Source of the DNA: Rhodospirillales bacterium
GTDB lineage: Bacteria > Pseudomonadota > Alphaproteobacteria > Rhodospirillales > Casp-alpha2
Length of the DNA: 64,000 nt
Direction: 5' to 3'
NCBI GenBank assembly: GCA_017644185.1
Contig: JAEPMA010000010.1
Location: 55,785-119,784, forward strand
Of the stretch, positions 27,281 to 35,948 are shown piece after piece; the first letter of the stretch is position 1, and the number at the start of each line of letters is the position of its first letter. The translations under genes and the position numbers were made by a program. The notes under the pieces are model-generated. The model worked only from the letters and a program-made list of their open reading frames with translations, searched no databases and was not told where the DNA came from.

Positions 27281-28120
27281 ATGACGCCGCCTGACATGGG
27301 ATCGGACAAGGCCCCGGGGGAGGAAACGGGCGCTTCGCGGCCGAGGATGTCGATGTCGCAGCGGTTTCGCGCGTATCTTTTCGCCGGAATTCTGGTTACC
27401 GCACCGATCTTCATTACATTCTATTTGGCGTGGTTGTTCGTCACGTTTGTAGACAGCAAGATTAATCCGCTCATTCCGGCCAAGTACAATCCGGAGACCT
27501 ATCTGCCATTTGCCGTGCCGGGGCTTGGTCTGATTATTTTAATCGTCGCGCTGATGCTCGTCGGCGCGCTGACGGCGGGCTTCTTTGGCCGGCTGTGGAT
27601 GCGGATATCGGAACGCGTCCTGAACCAGATGCCGGTCATCCGGAACGTCTATTCGGCGGTTAAGCAAATCCTGGAAACGGTATTGGCGCAGCAGTCGAAT
27701 GCATTTCGGGAAGCTGTCTTGATCGAATACCCTCGGCGGGGGATCTGGGCCATCGGATTCTTGACGGGCAAGACAAAGGGGGAAGTGCAAAACCTGACGG
27801 AAGAGGAATGCATCAACGTCTTCCTGCCAACCACACCGAACCCGACTTCCGGGTTTCTTTTATTCGTGCCCAAGAAAGATCTCGTGCCGCTTTCGATGAC
27901 CGTCGAGGATGCGATCAAGATGGTAATTTCTGGCGGTATCGTCACACCGCCGGACGAGCGTGCCGAGAGCGAACGCAACACGCCCGTCGTATCGGCGCAG
28001 ACCTATGAAGAACTGGACGTGCTGCGAGAAAGGGATGGCAGCGCGGTGCTCGTCGATAAGAGGTCACGACCTCATGACCGCCTCGACGACGCCAAGGACC
28101 TTGGAAACAAGGAAGATTAG
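27281..28120 (+). CDS. DUF502 membrane protein
   Basis: This 279-residue protein has two N-terminal membrane segments (about 33-58 and 78-103) and a conserved N-Q-M-P-V-I-R-N-V-Y-S-A-V-K-Q segment just after them. A soluble beta domain with F-L-P-T-T-P-N-P-T-S-G-F-L and M-T-V-E-D-A-I-K-M-V-I-S-G-G completes the DUF502 signature, followed by a charged disordered tail. Its function is unknown; plant homologues (LCV/COV-type) affect membrane trafficking. In proteobacteria it often neighbours recG, as here, where the two stop codons share four bases. Confidence 0.88.
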   Translation: MTPPDMGSDKAPGEETGASRPRMSMSQRFRAYLFAGILVTAPIFITFYLAWLFVTFVDSKINPLIPAKYNPETYLPFAVPGLGLIILIVALMLVGALTAGFFGRLWMRISERVLNQMPVIRNVYSAVKQILETVLAQQSNAFREAVLIEYPRRGIWAIGFLTGKTKGEVQNLTEEECINVFLPTTPNPTSGFLLFVPKKDLVPLSMTVEDAIKMVISGGIVTPPDERAESERNTPVVSAQTYEELDVLRERDGSAVLVDKRSRPHDRLDDAKDLGNKED

Positions 28121-30198
28121 CCCGATCTGAGATACCGGATCGCCGCATCCCGCTCAAATAGATAAAGAAGCTGCCGAAGCGCTTGGCCGCGCTCGCTCTC
28201 CAACTCCGGGTCGTTTCTGAGAATGAGTTCCGCGTCATCCCGTGCGATCGGAAGCAGATCGGCGTGCTCCGTGATGTCTGCGAGCCGAAATTCGGGTAGA
28301 CCACTCTGCCGTGTGCCGAGCAATTCGCCGGCACCACGTAGTTCCAGATCCTTTTCCGCAATCACGAAACCGTCGTCGGTTTCGCGCATGGTGGTAAGCC
28401 TGGCCTTCGCCGTCTCACCGATATGTCCTGCGTGAAGCAGAAGACATGTTGATTTGCCGCTTCCACGTCCGATGCGACCTCGTAATTGGTGTAACTGCGC
28501 AAGGCCGAAGCGTACAGCGTGCTCGATCACCATGACCGTAGCTTCCGGCACGTCGACGCCAACTTCGATAACGGTGGTTGCGACGAGGATGTCGATGGCG
28601 CCGTCTTTGAAGGCCGTCATGACGGCGTCTTTTTCAGCGCCTTTCAATCTGCCGTGAACCAGACCGACACGCTCACCGAATATCGACTTCAGATGATCGT
28701 AACGGGCTTCGGCGGCGGCCATATCGCTTGTCTCACTTTCCTCGATCAGCGGGCATACCCAATAGACCCGGGCACCGGAACCGGTTGCACGCTTCACGGC
28801 GGCGACAACCTCGTCTAAGCGTTCGTTCGAGATCAGCGCCGTCGTCACCGGTTGGCGTCCGGCCGGTTTCTCCATCAGCCTTGATACGTCCATGTCTCCG
28901 TATGCCGTCAACATAAGCGTGCGTGGAATCGGTGTCGCCGTCATGACCAGCACATCGACGGCGCGTCCCTTCGACGCAAGGGTCAGGCGCTGGTGCACAC
29001 CGAATCTATGTTGTTCGTCGATGACGGCAACCCGCAGGTCCTTATACGCGACGTCATCCTGGAATAACGCATGAGTGCCGACGGCAAGGCGTGCAGCGCC
29101 TGTTTCGAGCTTTTCAAGCAGGCCGTCGCGGTTCTTACCGCGCTCACGCCCGGTCAGCAGCAGCGGCTGCAGCCCCGCAGGCTCAGCCATCTGTGTAAGG
29201 GTTGCGTGGTGCTGGCGAGCGAGGATTTCCGTGGGGGCCATCAGGACGGCCTGCCCGCCGGCTTCGACTGCGCTCAGCATCGCCATGAGGGCGACCACCG
29301 TTTTGCCTGACCCGACATCGCCCTGCAACAGACGCAGCATCCGGTGCTCCGCGGCCAGATCCGCATCGACTTCATCAATGGCGAGCTTTTGCGCATTGGT
29401 GAGTTCGAAGGGCAGGGCGGCGAGGACCTTTTTTCGAAGGGTGCCGTCACCGACAAGGGACAGTCCTTTACTCCGTTTCATATGTGCGCGCACCAGTGCC
29501 AGCGCGAGTTGATTGGAAAGCAGTTCGTCGTATGCGAGACGCCGTCTGGCCGGCGTGACCGGAGAGAGCTCTGCCTCGCTTTCCGGGGCATGGACGGCGT
29601 GAAGGGCCTCGTGCCATGCCGGCCACTTTTCCCTCTTCATCAAAGGGCCGTCCTGCCACTCGGGGAGCGGTTTCGGGATTTCCAGGGCGGCGGACATGGC
29701 CTTTCCCAAAACTTTCAGAGATAACCCCGCGGTCAGAGGATAGACGGGCTCGACCTTGCTCATAGTGTCGATCTCATCTTCGGTGCCGATGTGGTCCGGG
29801 TGCGTCATTTGCAGGGTGTCGCCAAAGCGCTCGACTTTACCTGAAACGATACGGGTCTCGTTTTCGGGAAGGACTTTGTTCAGGTAGTCGGAACGCGCGC
29901 GGAAAAACACCAGGTTCATGGCCCCGGTATCGTCCATCCCCACCACTTTGTAGGGAGAGCGTTTATTGAAGGGGGGATAGTGTTTCGTGATCCGGAGCGT
30001 GATGGTGGCGATCGTATCCGGTCTCGCTTCTGCGATTTTCGGGCGGTAGCGCCGGTCGATGATGTCGGTCGGCAAATGCCACAGCAAATCGATGATGTGC
30101 GGGCCCGCCACTTTGGAGATTAATTCCGCCGTGCGCGCGCCAACGCCTTTGAGCGACGTCACGTCTTTGAATAAAGGAAACAGAATTTCAGGTCGCAT
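28117..30198 (-). CDS. recG: ATP-dependent DNA helicase RecG
   Basis: The 693-residue helicase reverses stalled forks and branch-migrates recombination intermediates. An N-terminal wedge domain (G-V-G-A-R-T-A-E-L near residue 20) is followed by two RecA-like domains. Walker A is G-D-V-G-S-G-K-T, motif II is D-E-Q-H-R-F-G, motif III is T-A-T-P-I-P-R-T-L, and motif VI is Q-L-R-G-R-I-G-R-G. The L-L-G-T-R-Q-S-G-L-P-E-F-R C-terminal segment is the RecG-specific TRG region. It is transcribed away from the sdhE-mfd pair, a common alphaproteobacterial arrangement. Confidence 0.97.
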   Translation of the reverse strand: MRPEILFPLFKDVTSLKGVGARTAELISKVAGPHIIDLLWHLPTDIIDRRYRPKIAEARPDTIATITLRITKHYPPFNKRSPYKVVGMDDTGAMNLVFFRARSDYLNKVLPENETRIVSGKVERFGDTLQMTHPDHIGTEDEIDTMSKVEPVYPLTAGLSLKVLGKAMSAALEIPKPLPEWQDGPLMKREKWPAWHEALHAVHAPESEAELSPVTPARRRLAYDELLSNQLALALVRAHMKRSKGLSLVGDGTLRKKVLAALPFELTNAQKLAIDEVDADLAAEHRMLRLLQGDVGSGKTVVALMAMLSAVEAGGQAVLMAPTEILARQHHATLTQMAEPAGLQPLLLTGRERGKNRDGLLEKLETGAARLAVGTHALFQDDVAYKDLRVAVIDEQHRFGVHQRLTLASKGRAVDVLVMTATPIPRTLMLTAYGDMDVSRLMEKPAGRQPVTTALISNERLDEVVAAVKRATGSGARVYWVCPLIEESETSDMAAAEARYDHLKSIFGERVGLVHGRLKGAEKDAVMTAFKDGAIDILVATTVIEVGVDVPEATVMVIEHAVRFGLAQLHQLRGRIGRGSGKSTCLLLHAGHIGETAKARLTTMRETDDGFVIAEKDLELRGAGELLGTRQSGLPEFRLADITEHADLLPIARDDAELILRNDPELESERGQALRQLLYLFERDAAIRYLRSG

Positions 30199-30293
30199 CG
30201 CTCGTTTTCATGCCCTGACAATTGCCTCTCGAGGGTCTATATCCTAGGCGCGTATCCTAAGCGCACTGGCAATCATCGAAAAGGAAAGAGGTC

Positions 30294-30545
30294 TTGGACG
30301 CCCGCCGAAAACGCCTAATCTACCGCGCCACGCATTGTGGCATGAAAGAAAACGACGTGCTTCTCGGCCGGTTCGCGCTCGCAAAGCTCGCCGAGATGCC
30401 GGATGACGAGGCGGATCAGTTCGAAAACCTGATGAATCACTCCGATAACGACCTGTATAACTGGATCACCGGGCGCGAACCGACGCCGGACATTGTCGAT
30501 AGCCCGGTGCTCCGCAAGATCAAAGAATTTAACGGCACACTGTGA
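30294..30545 (+). CDS. sdhE: Succinate dehydrogenase assembly factor SdhE
   Basis: An 83-residue all-helical protein of the SdhE/YgfY family, which promotes covalent flavin attachment to the succinate dehydrogenase flavoprotein. The family's R-G-M-x-E-x-D motif appears as C-G-M-K-E-N-D, with the usual Arg replaced by Cys. It is followed by the D-D-E-A-D-Q-F-E-N-L-M and L-Y-N-W-I-T-G helices. The start is TTG behind GGAAAGAGG. The stop overlaps the mfd GTG. Whether the Arg-to-Cys change alters activity is unclear, since homologues vary at that position. Confidence 0.92.
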   Translation: MDARRKRLIYRATHCGMKENDVLLGRFALAKLAEMPDDEADQFENLMNHSDNDLYNWITGREPTPDIVDSPVLRKIKEFNGTL

Positions 30546-33500
30546 GTATTCCTGTCGAACAGATACTCTTACCGGGACGTCGCGACGTCGGCGCCGCCCC
30601 GGAGGGCGCGGACGTGCTATTGGCCGCCAAGCTTGCGGGTGAGGGGCGCGATGTTCTGTTCGTGCTCAGGGATGACGCTGGTCTCGCACGCCGGGCGGCT
30701 GTTGCCGAGTTCTTCGCGCCAGGAACCGATACGATTGAATTCCCTGCGTGGGATTGCCTGCCTTACGACCGGGTATCACCGCGCCGCGCACTCGTGGGCC
30801 GCAGGCTGGCGGCCCTTGGCCAACTGACCGAAAACGCCGGCGGTGGGCGCTTGATCCTGACCACGGTATCGGCCGTCCTTCAGCGCGTCCCGCCCCGGGA
30901 TTTCCTGAAGGGGGCGGGTAAGGTATTAAAATCCGGCACGCGGATCGAACCTGATGAATTGGTCCGCGATCTGGAACGGTTCGGATTTAACCGCATCGAA
31001 ACCGTGACCGAGCCAGGCGAATACGCAGTCCGGGGCGGGATTGTTGATGTGTACCCGGCGGGCGCAGGTGGACCGGTACGTCTCGATTTCTTCGGGGATG
31101 AACTCGATACGCTTAGAAGTTTCGATCCTGCGACCCAACGCTCCACCGGTGAAGTCGCCTCTATCGCACTTACGCCCGTCAGCGAAGCGCCGTTGGACCC
31201 GGAAGCCATTTCGCGCTTTAGGACCAATTACCGTGAGCAGTTCCAGACGTCCGGGTCGGACGATCCGCTTTATGAAGCGATCAGCGAGGGCCGCCGCCAC
31301 CAGGGCTTCGAACACTGGTTGCCGTTGTTCCACGATAATCTGGAGACGCTTTTCGATTATCTCCCCGATGCCACCGTGTTATTCGATCATCAGGCGGAAG
31401 CCGCGCTTCAGGCGCGGCGTGACTTGATCGCTGAATACTTCACCGCGCGCCAGACGATCTCGGATGCCGATAGCGGCGTTCCTTACCGGCCGGTTAATCC
31501 GGATACGATGTTCGTGAGCGCGGATGTGCTCAATGCTGCGCTCAAATCGCGCGCGGTCTGTGATCTGTCACCTTACGAAACTGGCGGCACGGACATCGGC
31601 GCCCATGTGTCGCGCGACTATGCCGATGTCCGCATCGATCCGAACGCCAATGTCTATGAATCTGTCGCCCAGGATATTCGCGCGTTTTCCGATGACAAGA
31701 AACGGATCGTTGTCGCGTGCTTTAGCGAAGGCTCCCAGGAACGACTTCGCGGCTTGCTGACCGAACACGGCGCTCCTGTGCTGCGCATATCCGGCAAGAA
31801 TGACGCCGAACCGGGTGATGCAGTCATGGCGGTGATCGGGCTCGACCGGGGTTTCGCCCTCGGTGACCTGGTGGTCATTACCGAAAGCGACATGCTCGGC
31901 GAACGGATGGCGCGTCCAGGCCGCCGTCGCATCCGGCCGGAAAACTTTATCGCCGAAGTCTCGTCTTTAGCGCCCGGCGATCTCGTCGTGCATGTCGACC
32001 ACGGGATCGGACAGTTTCAGAATCTGGAAACAATTGAAGTCGGTGGTGCGCCCCACGATTGCCTGCAGATTGCTTATGCGGGTGACAGCAAATTGTTCCT
32101 CCCCGTCGAGAACGTCGATCTTCTGACCCGTTACGGTTCCGAAGACGCGGGCGTGCAACTCGACCGCCTGGGTGGTGCGGCATGGCAGGCGCGGCGTGCT
32201 AAGCTCAAGGAGCGCGTCCGCGAGATGGCGGACGAGTTGATCAAGATCGCTGCATCACGCGAGCTTAAGTCGGCGCCGAAATTCGTTACCCATGATGGTG
32301 CGTACGAAGAGTTCGCAGCCCGGTTCGCATTCAATGAAACCGAAGATCAACTGGAGGCAATTGCAGACGTGCTCGGCGATCTGCAAAAGGGAAGACCGAC
32401 GGATCGGTTGGTCTGCGGCGATGTCGGTTTCGGCAAGACGGAGGTCGCGTTGCGTGCCGCATTCGCTGTCGCCATGGAGGGCAAGCAAGTCGCCGTCGTG
32501 GTGCCGACCACGCTTTTGTGCCGTCAGCATTTCATGACCTTTGCGGAACGTTTCCGGGGCTTCCCGGTGCGCGTCCGCCAGTTGTCGCGCATGGTCACCC
32601 AGAAAGACATGGCCGAGACGAAAGAGGGGATGAAGAAGGGCGATGTCGATATCGTCATTGGCACGCATGCATTATTGGCCAAGGATGTTGGGTTCCGCGA
32701 TCTCGGCCTGCTGATTGTCGACGAGGAACAGCATTTCGGTGTTGCGCACAAAGAGCGCCTCAAACAACTTCGTTCGGACGTACATGTACTGACACTGACG
32801 GCAACCCCGATCCCGCGCACCCTGCAAATGGCGCTTACAGGTATTCGCGAGATGAGCCTGATTGCGACGCCGCCGGTCGACCGTCTTGCCGTGCGCACAT
32901 TCGTCCTGCCGTTCGACCCGGTCATTATCCGTGAAGCCATCCTGCGTGAGCAGTACAGAGGGGGGCAGACGTTTTATGTGTGTCCGCGGATCAACGATCT
33001 TGAAAAAGTCGCTGATCGGCTGCGCGAGCTGGTACCGGAAGCGAAGCTGGCCATGGCGCACGGTCAAATGCCCGTTAGCCAGCTGGAGGATATCATCTCG
33101 CGGTTTTACGACGGTGCATACGATGTCCTGTTGTCGACCAATATCATCGAAAGCGGGCTCGACTTGCCGGCGGTCAATACGATCATCATCCACCGGGCCG
33201 ACATGTTCGGTCTTGCGCAGCTTTACCAGCTACGCGGCCGGGTTGGGCGTTCGAAGACACGTGCTTATGCCTACTTGACGCTGCCGCCGGGCCAACTGTT
33301 GACCAAGGCTGCGGAGAAACGCCTGGAAGTTATGCAGACGCTCGACAGTTTAGGCGCCGGGTTCACGCTCGCCAGCCATGATCTCGATATTCGTGGGGCG
33401 GGGAATTTATTGGGTGACGAACAGTCGGGTCACATCCGCGAAGTCGGCATTGAGCTTTATCAGCAGATGCTGGAAGAAGCGGTCGCCGAAGCGCGGGGCA

Positions 33501-33979
33501 TGACGGAAAACGAGGAAGCCGATTGGTCGCCGCAGGTTGCGTTGGGGATGGCGGTCCTTATCCCTGACTGGTATGTCCCGGATCTGACGGTTCGGATGGG
33601 GCTTTATCGGCGCATCGCGTGGCTTAAGGATGCGAATGAGATCGAGCAAACGGCGGCGGAGATGATCGACCGCTTTGGACCGATCCCGGCGGAAGCCGAA
33701 AACCTGCTTGAGGTCGTGAAGATCAAGCAGCTTTGCCGGCGCGCCGGGATTTCGAAATTGGATGCTGGTCCCAAGGGCGCCGTCGTCCAGTTCCATAACG
33801 ACCAGGTGCGCGACCCGGTGAAGATGGTTGAGTGGATCACTGCGCAGAAGGGGACTGCTAAATTGCGGCCCGACCATAAACTCGTGTTTTCGCGGGTCTG
33901 GGACACGCCGAAAGAGCGCATGAAGGGGCTTGAGTACCTGGCCGGGGAGTTGGCTAAGGTCAACACCGCAGAGGTTTAA
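30542..33979 (+). CDS. mfd: Transcription-repair coupling factor Mfd
   Basis: The 1145-residue DNA translocase removes stalled RNA polymerase and recruits UvrA. Domains in order are a UvrB-like N-terminal part (about 1-350), an RNA-polymerase interaction domain beginning P-G-D-L-V-V-H-V-D-H-G-I-G (about 478), and RecG-like motor domains. The motor has Walker A G-D-V-G-F-G-K-T (about 626), D-E-E-Q-H-F-G (about 727) and Q-L-R-G-R-V-G-R. A C-terminal regulatory domain starts near 990. The GTG start overlaps the sdhE stop. The gene's own stop shares TTAA with the convergent HAD gene. Confidence 0.98.
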   Translation: MSIPVEQILLPGRRDVGAAPEGADVLLAAKLAGEGRDVLFVLRDDAGLARRAAVAEFFAPGTDTIEFPAWDCLPYDRVSPRRALVGRRLAALGQLTENAGGGRLILTTVSAVLQRVPPRDFLKGAGKVLKSGTRIEPDELVRDLERFGFNRIETVTEPGEYAVRGGIVDVYPAGAGGPVRLDFFGDELDTLRSFDPATQRSTGEVASIALTPVSEAPLDPEAISRFRTNYREQFQTSGSDDPLYEAISEGRRHQGFEHWLPLFHDNLETLFDYLPDATVLFDHQAEAALQARRDLIAEYFTARQTISDADSGVPYRPVNPDTMFVSADVLNAALKSRAVCDLSPYETGGTDIGAHVSRDYADVRIDPNANVYESVAQDIRAFSDDKKRIVVACFSEGSQERLRGLLTEHGAPVLRISGKNDAEPGDAVMAVIGLDRGFALGDLVVITESDMLGERMARPGRRRIRPENFIAEVSSLAPGDLVVHVDHGIGQFQNLETIEVGGAPHDCLQIAYAGDSKLFLPVENVDLLTRYGSEDAGVQLDRLGGAAWQARRAKLKERVREMADELIKIAASRELKSAPKFVTHDGAYEEFAARFAFNETEDQLEAIADVLGDLQKGRPTDRLVCGDVGFGKTEVALRAAFAVAMEGKQVAVVVPTTLLCRQHFMTFAERFRGFPVRVRQLSRMVTQKDMAETKEGMKKGDVDIVIGTHALLAKDVGFRDLGLLIVDEEQHFGVAHKERLKQLRSDVHVLTLTATPIPRTLQMALTGIREMSLIATPPVDRLAVRTFVLPFDPVIIREAILREQYRGGQTFYVCPRINDLEKVADRLRELVPEAKLAMAHGQMPVSQLEDIISRFYDGAYDVLLSTNIIESGLDLPAVNTIIIHRADMFGLAQLYQLRGRVGRSKTRAYAYLTLPPGQLLTKAAEKRLEVMQTLDSLGAGFTLASHDLDIRGAGNLLGDEQSGHIREVGIELYQQMLEEAVAEARGMTENEEADWSPQVALGMAVLIPDWYVPDLTVRMGLYRRIAWLKDANEIEQTAAEMIDRFGPIPAEAENLLEVVKIKQLCRRAGISKLDAGPKGAVVQFHNDQVRDPVKMVEWITAQKGTAKLRPDHKLVFSRVWDTPKERMKGLEYLAGELAKVNTAEV

Positions 33980-34683
33980 CCACCAAGGAAAGTCCCAACG
34001 AAGTCTTTCATGCTCGGGAATTCGGCCATCGGCACGGCGAGTTCTGCACCGTATCCCGTGTGTCCGAGGCCACGGCCCTTGCGATTGATCCAGACCACAT
34101 CCTGCCCCAATAAGTTTGCTGGACGAACGTCCGCCCTGAGGCTTTGCGCGACATGCAGCACGCGATCCGGCGGTATGTTCCGGGAAGCCATATCCGTCAG
34201 GCCGAGAATGAAGTGGCGAAGTGCCGGTTTATAAGCTTGTGCGCGCTCAGCCGTAACGATCACATCGAAGCAATCCCCAAGACGCGCATGGGATTTGGAA
34301 AACGATGCGTCGTCCATGTTGGTGAATGCGCCGAGAACGAATTTCTCCTTCAGGCAGGCGAGGGCCTCGACGCTGTCATCGTAGGGCAGCCAGTCACCGA
34401 CGGATTGCCCAAACGCCATTTGTTCGCCCGGGTCGGGCACAATCCCGTGCTCGTCGGCGATATACGCAAAGGCGGAACGCAGCACGCGGGGATAGTCACG
34501 GCAGGGCACGAGCGTTTGGTAATGGGCCCTGGCGCGGTCGAAAGCGTCCAACAAAGACCTTTGCGATGTTTGCACTGCATTGCGCTTAGCCCACGTCTCA
34601 AGCGTGTTCAGGATCGTCGGCTCCCAATCGATTAGCGTCCCATAGACGTCGAAGGTGATCGCATCGTAGTTGCCCGGCTTCAT
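33976..34683 (-). CDS. HAD-family hydrolase, 2-haloacid dehalogenase type
   Basis: The 235-residue protein has the HAD nucleophile motif F-D-V-Y-G-T-L near residue 10, a T-N-M-D motif II and a Y-K-P-A motif III lysine. Its motif IV region contains S-L-R-A-D-V-R-P-A-N. The sequence around motif I and the late W-I-N-R-K-G resemble type II (S)-2-haloacid dehalogenases, although many such proteins are general phosphatases. The ATG follows AGAGGAAG. It is divergent from a GntR-type regulator across a 69-base gap containing a perfect palindrome, so it is probably that regulator's target. Confidence 0.82.
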   Translation of the reverse strand: MKPGNYDAITFDVYGTLIDWEPTILNTLETWAKRNAVQTSQRSLLDAFDRARAHYQTLVPCRDYPRVLRSAFAYIADEHGIVPDPGEQMAFGQSVGDWLPYDDSVEALACLKEKFVLGAFTNMDDASFSKSHARLGDCFDVIVTAERAQAYKPALRHFILGLTDMASRNIPPDRVLHVAQSLRADVRPANLLGQDVVWINRKGRGLGHTGYGAELAVPMAEFPSMKDFVGTFLGG

Positions 34684-34702
34684 CGTGACTTCCTCTTGCT
34701 AA

Positions 34703-34721
34703 ATTATCGATTATCGATAAT
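34703..34721 (+). promoter_or_regulatory. Perfect 19-base palindrome, likely GntR operator
   Basis: ATTATCGAT and ATCGATAAT form a perfect inverted repeat with a single central T, in the gap between the HAD gene (starts 34683, reverse) and the GntR gene (starts 34753, forward). Its size and position fit an FCD-type GntR dimer site controlling both genes. Confidence 0.65.
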
Positions 34722-34752
34722 ATTGAGAGTCATCGAACAGGAGTCAAGCGAC

Positions 34753-35433
34753 ATGCAAAACGCCGGATCAATATCTGCAATCGGCATACAGCGGGCGCCG
34801 TCGATCCCCGACAGGATCGCCGATGCGCTAAGACGCGAAATCATGACGGCTGAATTGGAGGCCGACGCGCCGATTAAGCAAAGCCATCTGGCGGCGCGCT
34901 TCGGGGTGAGCCAGGCGCCGGTTCGTGAAGCCTTGAACCAACTGATTTCCGAACATCTTGTCGTGCACTATCAGAACCGGGGCGTTCGCGTCGCACCGCT
35001 GGTGGCTACCGAGTTTGAAGAAGCAGCGCGGCTTCGGATCACGCTGGAGACTGATTTGGTCAAAGCAGCTGCAGATCGGTTTACCGGCGACGATAAGGCG
35101 CTGGCGGCGGCGGCTCTGAAATGTATCGGTGATGCGGAGAATGTCGGTGACTTGATGGCGGCGCATGACGCATTTCACGACGCAATCTATGCCGCGGCGG
35201 CCTCGCCGATTTCGCATGAGATCGTACGGGGGCTGCGAGCCCGCTGTTCACGTTATCTGGGGTTTATGTGGAAGCGATTGGCGAACGTTGCGCTATCGCA
35301 TGACGAACACCGGCAACTGCTGGATTTCGTATCCAGTGGCAATGGACAGGCAGCCGCTGCGTTCATGAAACCGCATATCGAAGGTTCGACGGTGGCCGTG
35401 CTGGCCTGTCTCAAGGATCAATTCGGCCGTTAG
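34753..35433 (+). CDS. GntR-family regulator, FCD subfamily
   Basis: The 226-residue transcription factor has an N-terminal winged helix (about 20-85) with I-A-D-A-L-R-R-E-I and F-G-V-S-Q-A-P-V-R-E-A-L-N-Q-L, typical of FadR/GntR proteins. A C-terminal all-helical FCD effector domain follows, with A-H-D-A-F-H-D-A-I and D-E-H-R-Q-L-L-D, including the usual metal-binding His/Asp positions. AGGAG precedes the ATG at 34753; an earlier in-frame start would run through the palindrome and is unlikely. It probably autoregulates and controls the divergent HAD gene. The effector is unknown. Confidence 0.88.
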   Translation: MQNAGSISAIGIQRAPSIPDRIADALRREIMTAELEADAPIKQSHLAARFGVSQAPVREALNQLISEHLVVHYQNRGVRVAPLVATEFEEAARLRITLETDLVKAAADRFTGDDKALAAAALKCIGDAENVGDLMAAHDAFHDAIYAAAASPISHEIVRGLRARCSRYLGFMWKRLANVALSHDEHRQLLDFVSSGNGQAAAAFMKPHIEGSTVAVLACLKDQFGR

Positions 35434-35948
35434 TGAAGTACGGCCTCACCCTTGGGCACGACGACATTGCTATCACCGAGGGCAAGATCGAGATTCCAAT
35501 CCGCCTTGACCGACGTCGTCACGATCAAATGGCAGAAAGCGTGCATCAACTGTTCGTTCAGGTTGAAACGGATATCCGAACCATCCGCCGTTTTGAATGA
35601 AACGCCGGTGATCTTCTCACCTGGATGAATCTTGCCGCCGACGACCAAAAGGGGGCCTGAATTCGATGTCGTATCGACCGTGTCGGTCGCCGCAGGCGTG
35701 TCGAAGTCCGTGCTCTGCACCGCTTCCTGGTGTTTCATGCCGAGTACGGCGTCTTGCACGTCTTTATCGACGATCCGCGCCAGTTCCTCATCCTTTGAGA
35801 AGGTTTGCTTCAGCGCGCCCCACAGGACATGGATAAAGCGCCGCGTCAGATGGAGGCGGTATTCCTTCTTATCGGTGGTCGAGAGGCGAAACAGGATCCG
35901 GTCCTCTTCCGGTACATAGCTCATAGTCAGTTGGTGGAGCGCACTCAT
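35430..35948 (-). CDS. Hypothetical protein with two similar halves
   Basis: The protein has 172 residues and no signal peptide or membrane segment. I do not recognise a family. Two halves look alike: about residues 17-50 (L-F-R-L-S-T-T-D-K-K-E-Y-R then a helix ending H-V-L-W-G-A-L) and about 112-145 (V-S-F-K-T-A-D-G-S-D-I-R then a helix ending H-A-F-C-H-L-I). They are joined by an acidic, Thr/Asp-rich linker, which suggests an internal duplication. It overlaps the DsbA-family gene by four bases and its stop shares four bases with the GntR gene. Confidence 0.6.
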   Translation of the reverse strand: MSALHQLTMSYVPEEDRILFRLSTTDKKEYRLHLTRRFIHVLWGALKQTFSKDEELARIVDKDVQDAVLGMKHQEAVQSTDFDTPAATDTVDTTSNSGPLLVVGGKIHPGEKITGVSFKTADGSDIRFNLNEQLMHAFCHLIVTTSVKADWNLDLALGDSNVVVPKGEAVLH

